A stretch of 64,000 nt of DNA from Globisporangium splendens. Its lineage: Eukaryota > Oomycota > Peronosporomycetes > Pythiales > Pythiaceae. Shown here one piece after another: positions 55,591-64,000 of the stretch. The stretch is taken from the NCBI GenBank assembly GCA_006386115.1, contig VFIW01000045.1, positions 1 to 64,000 of the forward strand, given 5' to 3'. Each line of letters opens with the position of its first letter. Positions within the stretch are counted from its first letter, which is position 1. The notes beneath the pieces are model-generated. The model was not told the DNA's origin and did no database searches. It saw only the letters and a list, made by a program, of their open reading frames with translations. The position numbers were made by a program, and so were the translations under genes.

Positions 55591-56658
55591 ATGCGCGTCC
55601 TCTCTGCCATCGTGTTCGTCTCGGCGCTCGTGCTCGGACAAAGCTCCGCGGCTCTCTCTGGCGAGGAGACCAAGTCTATCGCCCAGCTCTACGAAGACGC
55701 CATCAAGGAAGGTGGTAAGCTCGTCCTCTACCACGGTGGCGACACCCCAGTCCAGCAAGATAGTCTCAAGGCTGCTTTCTCCGCAGCGTTCCCAAAGATC
55801 AACTTCACCGTTGTCGTGGACTACAGCAAGGTCCACGATGCTCGCATCGACAACCAGCTTGAGACGAACTCGCTCGTGCCTGATGTCGTGGCGCTGCAAA
55901 CGTTGCAGGATTTTCCTCGCTGGAAGGATGAAGGCCACTTGTTGAACTACAAGCCAGCGAACTTCTCGAAGATCTACGACGGCTTCAAGGACCCGAACGG
56001 TGCGTGGATGGCGTACACGGTTATTGCCTTCAACTACGCCTCGAACGCGACGACCCTCGGCAGCCTCGCTGCTCCTGCGACGCCGCTTGACCTCGTCGAC
56101 CCAAAGTACAAGGGTCTCATCGCATCGTCGTACCCTCACGATGACGATGCTGCGCTTTTCCTGTACACCAAGTACGTGGAGAAGTACGGCTGGGACTGGG
56201 TTGCGAAGCTCGCGACGCAGGATGTGGCGTTTGCGCGTGGATCTCAGGTTGCAGGTGAGAAGCTTCGCGGTGGCGTGAAGCCTATTGGTATGGCCGGATC
56301 GGTTGGAGGTTTTCAGGGTCCGATCAACGGCAGCTACCCGTTCTTGGCTTGGGGTCAACGACTCGCCATCTTCAAGAAGGCCAAGAACCCTGCCGCTGCC
56401 AAACTGCTTGTCAACTGGCTTCTCTCGAGCGAACGCCAAAGCAGACCAAACTCGGGCTGGAGCGTGCGAACGGATATGGCGACCACGAACGGCTTCAAGC
56501 AAGTGTGGGAGATCCCTGAGGCGAATGTGGCTGGCTTCCCCGTGTTCATGGAAGACCGCGAGCGAGTGGAGATCTGGAAGCAGACGTTTGCGCTGTACTT
56601 CGGCGAAGTTCAGGGAGCGCCATCGCCTGGTGTCCTTGGACTCCATCCTGGTTTGTAA
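55591..56658 (+). CDS. Secreted solute-binding protein of bacterial ABC-transporter type, copy B
   Basis: 355 residues from ATG 55591. Signal peptide (MRVLSAIVFVSALVLGQSSA), then the same type-2 binding-protein fold as copy A (EGGKLVLYHGGDTPVQQDS, VDPKYKGLIASSYPHDDDAA, GWDWVAKLATQDVAFARGSQ, AAKLLVNWLLSSERQ). It shares the C-terminal block KQTFALYFGEVQGAPSPGVL with copy A. It lies on the strand opposite to A and in the same direction as C, with which it is nearly identical. Likely extracellular; the ligand is unknown. The longer in-frame start at 55525 covers the initiator region and is not used here. Confidence 0.87.
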   Translation: MRVLSAIVFVSALVLGQSSAALSGEETKSIAQLYEDAIKEGGKLVLYHGGDTPVQQDSLKAAFSAAFPKINFTVVVDYSKVHDARIDNQLETNSLVPDVVALQTLQDFPRWKDEGHLLNYKPANFSKIYDGFKDPNGAWMAYTVIAFNYASNATTLGSLAAPATPLDLVDPKYKGLIASSYPHDDDAALFLYTKYVEKYGWDWVAKLATQDVAFARGSQVAGEKLRGGVKPIGMAGSVGGFQGPINGSYPFLAWGQRLAIFKKAKNPAAAKLLVNWLLSSERQSRPNSGWSVRTDMATTNGFKQVWEIPEANVAGFPVFMEDRERVEIWKQTFALYFGEVQGAPSPGVLGLHPGL

Positions 56659-57982
56659 ACCACTCCGCGCTGCGAATGAGTGGAATGATATGAGGTCGCC
56701 ATCTGCCCGAGTAATGTGCTAGCGTTGAAACTTGTGTGTGCCGTGGAAACACACAGCAAGATATTCGTTTTTTAGCTATGTCATTGACCTGCTTCGCGTT
56801 TTAAACTATGCCCCATCTTCTATTGGAGCAGTAGGATAGTTGCGTTCTTCGAAGCAAAAATTGCTTTCACAAATTCCACAGAGATGCTCTTCTACAGATC
56901 TCTGTCCAACTCAGCCTTCTCAGCAGCCTCCTTATGTGAGATTGCACATCGCCAATAAATGTTATCAACCTAAGTACGAATCGCGATTGAAGGGCACCAT
57001 CGTGTAGAGCGCGATTTCAGCTTCATGTTAATGCCAAGAGAGCGTGAGATTTAAGGATGTTCGCTTGGCAATTTGAAACCTCCCAAGGCGTCATTCCCCC
57101 CTCCCTCCCCCAAATAAAACAGAACTAATGTGAACTGACCAGAAACACGCACCACATATTTAGAGGAGCAGATGCGGCTTTCGTCCCCTTCATAAAACCT
57201 CCGAAATTGGTTTGCTTTTGGTCTACTTGACTGAAAAAGTGCTTCCCACCAGTGGAAGTGCCAACACATGCGAGAAGTATGACACTTATGACAACATGGG
57301 TGGAAGCCACTCTGGATTCAAACAAGGGAAGGAGTTACAGTGTACAATGATCAGAGCACACAACGTTCAAGTTGGATGTGCCCAACTCCGATCAACCGTT
57401 TAACGTTCAAGTCAGTCAAGCTAATTTTTGGCTCCAGATAACTCCGGCTCCAAGCGTTGTGCGCATTCGCTTGTGCACGTCTACACCGCGGCACGAAAAG
57501 GACTGTAGTAAGTACACTGATCAGGAAGCAGGGGGGTAGTTCACGTGCTACGCTGTGTCGCACTAAAATGTGCAGTTAGGTTTTTATGGCACACATCAAA
57601 AATGTGGACCTATGCGATAGGAGGGATTCCGGCCAGGTTTGAGAAAGTTTTAGTTAAGAGAGCTTTTACAGAGATGATTGTGTGGGCTTGCTGAGTAATC
57701 TTAGCTCATCTTGATGAAGCTTGGAGCCACAACATTGTGAAAGCTCTTGGCCTCGGGCTCAAGTCTGGACGATGACTCGGTGCATCTGCGATCCCGTCTT
57801 TAGCATTTGGTAGGTATGCAAACGCCGGCTGGTGTTCGGCGAGAATGCCATACCGGCGCCTCACTCCAAACTTCCGTCCATGTGATGCACTTGGTCTCGA
57901 CTCTCACGCAATCAACCACACCGATTGCGAACAACTTCTCAACTTTGGCTTCTTTTCTCTGTCTACGAGACTGAGAAAGTTT
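56659..57982. other. Intergenic region, no gene seen
   Basis: 1.3 kb with short frames only. The duplicated segment shared with copy C ends four bases after the stop of copy B. Confidence 0.5.
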
Positions 57983-58339
57983 CTACTTCCCAGCGCCAAC
58001 CGTGGTTTCTTCAACGCAACCCAATCTCTTGTCTCGCACGACGACTTCGTAGCCATTAGTCGGACTTCCTTTCACGAACAACCGCGTACCTTCCAAACTC
58101 GCTTCGAAAATTTGGTTATCACCCAACTTGATACGGATGCGTCGGCAAGCGTAAGTCTTCGTTAGCATCTCTCCCTTCTCCGCAAAAGTCTTCGACAATG
58201 AAATCGTTGTCTCGTCGCAGTCGAATAGAATGCAAGCATCGTGTTCGCTTCCACAACACTGGAGTTTCCCTTTGAGCGTGAACAACGGAACAGTCGATGA
58301 TGCAGCGCTTGTCGTCGTCGTCGCGATGCTGTCGCGCAT
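57983..58339 (-). CDS. Hypothetical small protein
   Basis: 118 residues from ATG 58339. The frame is open farther upstream to a stop near 58417, so a 5' exon is possible. The composition is balanced and codon choice resembles the genes. Segments such as TVPLFTLKGKLQCCGSEHD and RRIRIKLGDNQIFEASLEGT suggest a small beta-rich domain. No signal peptide, membrane span or known motif is seen, and I do not recognise it. It stands alone in a gene-poor stretch about 450 bp from the hAT-type MITE. Confidence 0.42.
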   Translation of the reverse strand: MRDSIATTTTSAASSTVPLFTLKGKLQCCGSEHDACILFDCDETTISLSKTFAEKGEMLTKTYACRRIRIKLGDNQIFEASLEGTRLFVKGSPTNGYEVVVRDKRLGCVEETTVGAGK

Positions 58340-58781
58340 CTCTTGTATCTGTGTGTCCACGGACGTAAAGGTAGCGTTGTGGGTCGTCACATTCTTCCAA
58401 CTTGTGCTACCAATTTATCAAACTGCTGCATGTGGGGAGGACGAGGGGGTGGAGAGAAAGAGATGCTTGTTTGCTGCTTGGAGCAGATTCCAAAGTGAGG
58501 GATCGCCCCCAGCGAGGAGTTCCAGACCACCCATTTGGGCGGTCCGTCTGTCTCCCCCTGTATTGCTCATCTCTTTAAACTAGTGTGCAAGGCACAAGAA
58601 TATACAGCTGTGCCTGTTACATGAACACCGTAATACGGTGCTCGTGTTTTGTCGATTTGATTTCTTAGTTGACACAGACGCGAAGCGATTTTGCCAAGTC
58701 CACTCACTTTTTGTCACAGTCACTCAAGAAATACAGACTTTCTTTGACTGCGTTGCTGGCTGCGGCTGACTGGATTTCGAC

Positions 58782-59132
58782 TAGTGATGGGGACGTAAAC
58801 GTACGTTAATGTAAGGTAAAGGAAGACGTTGAGCGTAAATGCACGTTGTCTTTATGTAAACTAGCTGCGATTTGTCGGCTGAGCAAATGTTCTACGTCGC
58901 CACACAAAGTCCGAGTCATTTAGAATATTCACTCAGGTCACCAAAATGAGTCAGTCAGTGAAAGCATTTGGCTGAAGTGTCTGATAAATGTGCATTTTAT
59001 AATAGCACATAGCTGACGAAATGGGTACAATGCACATACTTTCAGTTACGAACGTTCACGACTTCACGTAAAGTTAACACAAAGGGTATTTACGATAACT
59101 TTACGCAGACTGCTTTTACGTCCCCATCACTA
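58782..59132. mobile_element. hAT-type MITE (non-autonomous DNA transposon)
   Basis: 351 bp with terminal inverted repeats TAGTGATGGGGACGTAAA at the left end and its reverse complement at the right end. It is flanked by a perfect 8-bp direct repeat ATTTCGAC (58774-58781 and 59133-59140). An 8-bp target duplication together with TAGTGATG-like ends is the mark of the hAT superfamily. The inside has no coding capacity and many ACGT-containing words, so movement would need a transposase encoded elsewhere. Confidence 0.9.
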
Positions 59133-60165
59133 ATTTCGACGTCATGAGATTCAGCACGACCACAGTCTACAAGTTTTATTTTCATAATACAGAATATTCC
59201 ACGACCATAGTCGTCTAATTGCATAGAATATCATATTTCAGGACGACTCCAGCTGAATATTTGCTTCATTGTAGTTGAGTAGATGGCTGATAAATGCAGC
59301 GGGAGATTGTTAGGTTTGTCTGCGATGTCTCCCCCTATTGCATTTCTTGAAATGCACGTTAATTCACCTGTTGTCACTGAGAGTGCGTCAAAATACACCT
59401 TTTATCCCAACATTTCGGGACGACAAAAAGGACTGGTACAGTGAAGGAGCTACCAGCTCCGCGGTGCGAACCCGGTGATTTAGCGAGCGGCGACACTAGA
59501 GTATTTGGAAATCTTGGAAACCCAAGTAACTTCAAATTTAGAGACACACACCTAGTAAACTGATACTTTTGAAGTGTTGCTATGTGCCAGCCTCCAAATA
59601 AGCTATTACCAATAGCAAGCGGTGTTGCATTCACTTCTCAAGAACTAGCCCCGAGTTTCCACAGTCGCAATCGCCGTTCATAGGGTCACGGATGTATGTA
59701 CCCTGCGTTATAAGTACCGTTCGACTCACCGCTGGGCTGATAAGCCCCACCAATCACTTTCATCATAAACTTTTGCGGTTCCTCTGCAGGCGCAGCCGCA
59801 CAGTCTCCGTCCGTATGACACACGGTGCTTTACATCCCGCGAAAGCTGGTTCTCAGTGTCGCGTGCGTTGTGCGAGCATTCAGCAACTTGAAACACCCTG
59901 CTCTTTCTTCGCTGGAAAAGAAGATTGAGACAAGCAGCAGCTATCAAATGCGTACTTACCGATGGACGCTCGACGCTGTTAGCTGCATTTGTACCAGGAT
60001 GTGAGCACTCAGACGGGGTCCCTGGTGCCTTTTGCTTGTGCAGGGATCGTTCCGTCTTGAGCGCCATGTTGAAGTTGAGGCGCAGTACTGCACAGCGTTG
60101 ACGAAGATCCTAAATGATTAAAGGATCCATTGTCCATTTGTGGAGCAAATCCCAGATGTGCCTCT

Positions 60166-60606
60166 TCAGCAGTGCTGTACTCTGTAGAGTTGGCCGTGCT
60201 CTGCACCCCACCCAAACCGTGCACGAGAATAAAACCAGATTCTGGTCAAATGTGGCTTGTTTAGTGTAACTCTGGACTCGACTGCACGCCAATTTCCAAG
60301 TTTGAGGAGAAAATGCAAAACGAGACAGCGCTGACACTCGTTGTGACGGAGAATGCGACACAAGATGTTGTAAATCGCCATGAGCTTTGGTGCTGAGGAG
60401 TCCATCAACTCTCTGCGATAGACTCAAGTTTGACTCATCAAACTTGAGTGAAAAAATTGCACTTACTTGATAGTCCATTGTCTTCCAGACCAAGACAAGG
60501 GCGTGTTGCGCTATATACTGAAGCGTTCGTGTCTGTTCCAGTGATGCCAACGTGTTGAATGCTGTGATTTGGTTGTTCACAGCCAAAATATTCCCGCTGA
60601 AGTGTG
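60166..60606 (-). pseudogene. Possible coding remnant
   Basis: On the minus strand a stretch reading NILAVNNQITAFNTLASLEQ and QYIAQHALVLVWKTMDYQ ends at a good donor (CAAGTAAGTG, near 60470). After about 55 bp a second open stretch reads LMAIYNILCRILRHNECQRC and LVLHFLLKLGNW. Together they look like a two-exon fragment of a helical protein. There is no credible start, and no family is recognised. Confidence 0.25.
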
Positions 60607-62615
60607 AAAGCCACAAGTCAATACTTACAAAAGATGTGCGTGTGAAGCTCGATCTGTCCACAAGTATTATTGGTTTTATTAGAAAACACACACACACACA
60701 CACACAAAAAGAGCTCGGTGTGCGACGGCTCGTCACAGTGATGATTATTTCTACAGCAAACCACTGTACGATCAAGCAGAAAAGGTCCATTTATGTGCTT
60801 ACTATGGATGGGAACATCTGATTTTGATGCGAGGTCTCGGCGTTTGTGACCACGGCGAAAATGCACGTGTCCACATGCGCGCTGCGGATTGGATGGGATC
60901 TGGCGTAAACTCACGCAACCCGTTGACTGTGAACTGTACGTCGGCACTGTCACAGGTGTCTTTTCCGTCACCGGACCACTTGAATGAGCCCGCGGTGGTA
61001 ATTCAGTACGGACTGTCCTCCGCTTTCTTTTCCTATCGTCGGTTGCCATGTGCATCGGTGGCGACGACGTTTCCAGAAACTCGCCTGGGTGATTCGAGGA
61101 TTTGCATCTGGAGGCGAAATGGTCACTTGCTCCTGCTGAAGATCCTAAATGATTCGACAGCAATGGATATCGCACCAGATCACTGCAGCGCTCGTGGAAA
61201 AACCACACATCTTTTAAAAATGATCTGCTGTTTTTGAGTGACCGGCCATCTTATTGTTCACTTGGGCGTAGATTTATGCAGACCAGTTTCTAGATGATCT
61301 TGCTGGCTTTTAACTACCACATAATGGATGGCGACCGTATATTGTTCCTACATTGGCCCCAAGATTGCCACGCACACCGATCAACGAGGGAACATTGGCA
61401 AATATTTGCAGTTGTAGTGCATGGCCATGATTTTCTCAGCGTTTTAATTGACGTATGCAAAGTTAATCTTGATATTCTGATCGTCGTTCGAATTACACGA
61501 TGACATTTCGACAAAGAAAGTTGCCTCAGATGATACTGAAAGCCTCCGTTTTCAGCACTCGTCGGCTATGAAAATGAATCGTGTTGATCCATATTTCTGA
61601 TCAAACGAGTCACAGCACGTCGTGATTACCACAGATAGGATGGAAAATAGATACAAAAGCAATCCTTTGCTTCCCGGACTGACAGGAGAAAAAGATGACT
61701 CTTTATCATTTCAGACGCGCTAAACATCAACACTCATGACCAAACGCGATAGTGAGGATGGGTTAACAAGCGGACGATCTCTCACGCATGCACGCTTCCC
61801 CCGCTGTATCATCATCCAGGAAAGCATAATACCTTACATAACTTATAGCTGCGCTCGTGACACTATGCAAGGACAAAGTTGACACCCATTGCATTAGCTT
61901 GCGATTTCCGCCATGCCGCTGAAAAGCAAAAGTCCGACCTCCATCTTGTCTACAACACACAATCTGTCAAAAGCGCTCGCAGTTTGGAGTTTGGGGGTCG
62001 CCTCCTGGACCACTCTCTCATCTACAGACGCAGCTTGCAACGCAAACTCCGCAGCCGCTCAAGAGCTCAATTGACTCACCGACCACCCACTTCGTTATCC
62101 TTATCGACGATCTTCTTCCACTGTCCGTCGGTCAGGACGATCGCGTGCAGCCTGGCATCTTCGAAAGTGTTGTGTTTTCACGACAGAAGGTCTTGTGTGA
62201 GTGCGACATGATCGCACAAGCACGAGCATTTGGCTCCAGATGGCCTCCTATGGAATTTTAGTCACCTGCACTAACGTATGCGAGTATGGGGTGATGATAC
62301 AGCGGGGGAAGTCTGCACAAACCGACGAAAAGGAGACTTCGGTGCGCTTTTATACCTGGAATCCACCTCAAGAGTGAACGTACAGTGCACGTATCTTGTG
62401 CACAAGTGTTTCACTGTGGCCGCTTCAACAATTGGCGCTCTTTTAGCACTCAACAAGAGCGCAGTGACTTACAGCTGTATTGAGCCCACTCAAAACGGCA
62501 CCAGACGATGCTCTGTAAGCGAACCTCCCGCTCTTCTTATTTTGCTCAGCAGCAGGCTCAGCTCTTACAGCCTTCGAGAGACTTCTGCATCGCTTGCCAG
62601 TCCGAGGCTTTGATC

Positions 62616-62635
62616 GCTCTTCATTTTCGTTTTCA
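62616..62635 (+). promoter_or_regulatory. Initiator-like element of solute-binding copy C
   Basis: Identical to the element before copy B (TCATTTTC core), about 50 nt before ATG 62676. Confidence 0.55.
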
Positions 62636-62675
62636 CCGACAAGTTCGCATCGCAAGTCAACGACTTCAATCAACC

Positions 62676-63743
62676 ATGCGCGTCCTCTCTGCCATCGTGT
62701 TCGTCTCGGCGCTCGTGCTCGGACAAAGCTCCGCGGCTCTCTCTGGCGAGGAGACCAAGTCTATCGCCCAGCTCTACGAAGACGCCATCAAGGAAGGTGG
62801 TAAGCTCGTCCTCTACCACGGTGGCGACACCCCAGTCCAGCAAGATGGTCTCAAGGCTGCTTTCTCCGCAGCGTTCCCAAAGATTAACTTCACCGTTGTC
62901 GTGGACTACAGCAAGGTCCACGATGCTCGCATCGACAACCAGCTTGAGACGAACTCGCTCGTGCCTGATGTCGTGGCGCTGCAAACGTTGCAGGATTTTC
63001 CTCGCTGGAAGGATGAAGGTCACTTGTTGAACTACAAGCCAGCGAACTTCTCGAAGATCTACGACGGCTTCAAGGACCCGAACGGTGCGTGGATGGCGTA
63101 CACGGTTATTGCCTTCAACTACGCCTCGAACGCGACGACCCTCGGCAGCCTCGCTGCTCCTGCGACGCCGCTTGACCTCGTCGACCCAAAGTACAAGGGT
63201 CTCATCGCATCGTCGTACCCTCACGATGACGATGCTGCGCTTTTCCTGTACACCAAGTACGTGGAGAAGTACGGCTGGGACTGGGTTGCGAAGCTCGCGA
63301 CGCAGGATGTGGCGTTTGCGCGTGGATCTCAGGTTGCAGGTGAGAAGCTTCGCGGTGGCGTGAAGCCTATTGGTATGGCCGGATCGGTTGGAGGTTTTCA
63401 GGGTCCGATCAACGGCAGCTACCCGTTCTTGGCTTGGGGTCAACGACTCGCCATCTTCAAGAAGGCCAAGAACCCTGCCGCTGCCAAACTGCTTGTCAAC
63501 TGGCTTCTCTCGAGCGAACGCCAAAGCAGACCAAACTCGGGCTGGAGCGTGCGAACGGATATGGCGACCACGAACGGCTTCAAGCAAGTGTGGGAGATCC
63601 CTGAGGCGAATGTGGCTGGCTTCCCCGTGTTCATGGAAGACCGCGAGCGAGTGGAGATCTGGAAGCAGACGTTTGCGCTGTACTTCGGCGAAGTTCAGGG
63701 AGCGCCATCGCCTGGTGTCCTTGGACTCCATCCTGGTTTGTAA
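62676..63743 (+). CDS. Secreted solute-binding protein of bacterial ABC-transporter type, copy C
   Basis: 355 residues from ATG 62676, with the same signal peptide and domain as copy B. Only about three base differences were seen over the 1,068-bp coding region, one changing Ser to Gly (QQDG in place of QQDS, about residue 52). The matching segment runs from roughly 62591 to 63749 and covers the initiator, the 5' leader, the gene and four bases after the stop; outside it the two loci differ. The in-frame extension to 62508 is leader sequence. Function as for copy B. Confidence 0.87.
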   Translation: MRVLSAIVFVSALVLGQSSAALSGEETKSIAQLYEDAIKEGGKLVLYHGGDTPVQQDGLKAAFSAAFPKINFTVVVDYSKVHDARIDNQLETNSLVPDVVALQTLQDFPRWKDEGHLLNYKPANFSKIYDGFKDPNGAWMAYTVIAFNYASNATTLGSLAAPATPLDLVDPKYKGLIASSYPHDDDAALFLYTKYVEKYGWDWVAKLATQDVAFARGSQVAGEKLRGGVKPIGMAGSVGGFQGPINGSYPFLAWGQRLAIFKKAKNPAAAKLLVNWLLSSERQSRPNSGWSVRTDMATTNGFKQVWEIPEANVAGFPVFMEDRERVEIWKQTFALYFGEVQGAPSPGVLGLHPGL

Positions 63744-63749
63744 ACCAAG

Positions 63750-64000
63750 CATACTGCGAAATGCGTAGAGATCAGTTGAGGTCGATGAATCTACGCGAGT
63801 AATGCATAAATGAAATTCTCCTTACCTATACTGCCTGGCAACTTGGCTTCATTTGCATAACCGCGAATTTCCAACTTGGGTTCTGTGTTGTCCAGATATG
63901 ATGCATCTTCTGTAAACCGCCAGAGATACGTTGGAAATGAAGCACAGGCAGAGAAGGAAAATGCGCGAGGTCTCAACCAAACTGGCAAAAAACGACGGGA
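63750..64000. other. Downstream flank, no gene seen
   Basis: The short minus-strand frame at 63791-63988 shows no recognisable motif; the window ends here. Confidence 0.4.

Larger units (their letters stand above)
59141..62675. other. Gene-poor region between MITE and solute-binding copy C
   Basis: 3.5 kb. It holds a possible decayed coding remnant at 60166-60606, a (CA)n microsatellite at about 60686-60704, and two copies of the word GAAGATCCTAAATGA (60103 and 61138). The last ~85 bp belong to the segment duplicated with copy B. No other gene is supported. Confidence 0.5.

Noticed and set aside
55585..56646. 353-codon minus-strand frame opposite solute-binding copy B (and its equal opposite copy C)
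   Set aside because: A shadow frame: lacks domain features, and the plus-strand product with signal peptide explains the conservation.
1..64000. CRISPR arrays, bacterial operons, rRNA or tRNA genes
   Set aside because: No regular spaced repeats, no ribosome-binding-site organisation, and no convincing tRNA B-box outside coding sequence; the window is eukaryotic.

Overview
The window looks like nuclear DNA of an oomycete, most likely a Pythium/Phytophthora-type peronosporalean. The grounds are: typical eukaryotic protein genes broken by very short (about 60-110 bp) GT-AG introns; GC-rich third codon positions; transcription-start motifs of the oomycete initiator type (TCATTYY cores 30-60 nt before the ATG); an oomycete-style Ty3/Gypsy chromovirus and a Crypton; and secreted trypsin-like and solute-binding-like protein families. 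All assignments were made by reading the sequence without database searches. Exon joins were checked for splice signals and for frame arithmetic.

Left part (about 1-38.5 kb), gene-dense and mostly housekeeping: an M3 oligopeptidase (1.0-3.7 kb, 7 exons); an F-box/SPRY protein (4.9-6.2 kb); an ORF of unknown function (7.1-7.9 kb) cut off by a decayed 7.7-kb chromovirus (7.9-15.6 kb); two paralogous bZIP-like proteins (16.2-16.9 and 18.3-19.4 kb); a 16-exon C2CD5-type C2-domain protein (21.7-26.3 kb); a beta-adaptin (27.0-30.0 kb); a doubtful small gene (30.5-31.0 kb); a leucine-rich-repeat protein (31.2-34.3 kb); a PPIL1-type cyclophilin (34.3-35.4 kb); the cohesion factor DCC1 (35.6-37.2 kb); and a helical-repeat protein (37.4-38.4 kb).

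Right part (about 38.6-64 kb), gene-sparse and built from duplications and mobile DNA. It holds three copies of a secreted trypsin-family protease: one truncated at 38.7 kb, and two head to head inside a 5.5-kb inverted repeat with equal 2,156-bp arms. It also holds an intact Crypton tyrosine recombinase with a GCR1_C-like tail (41.6-43.6 kb), three secreted bacterial-type solute-binding proteins (50.6, 55.6 and 62.7 kb; the last two nearly identical), a 351-bp hAT-type MITE with a perfect 8-bp target duplication (58.8-59.1 kb), several strong hairpins and a short dispersed repeat.

The genes do not form a pathway. The left half serves vesicle traffic (beta-adaptin, C2CD5), ubiquitin-linked and proteolytic turnover (F-box/SPRY, M3 peptidase), splicing-associated peptidyl-prolyl isomerisation and replication-coupled cohesion. 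The right half is an evolving cluster of secreted proteins. The most unusual signals are a long coiled-coil ORF antisense to the chromodomain end of the chromovirus, the perfectly balanced inverted repeat carrying divergent proteases, and the intact Crypton.
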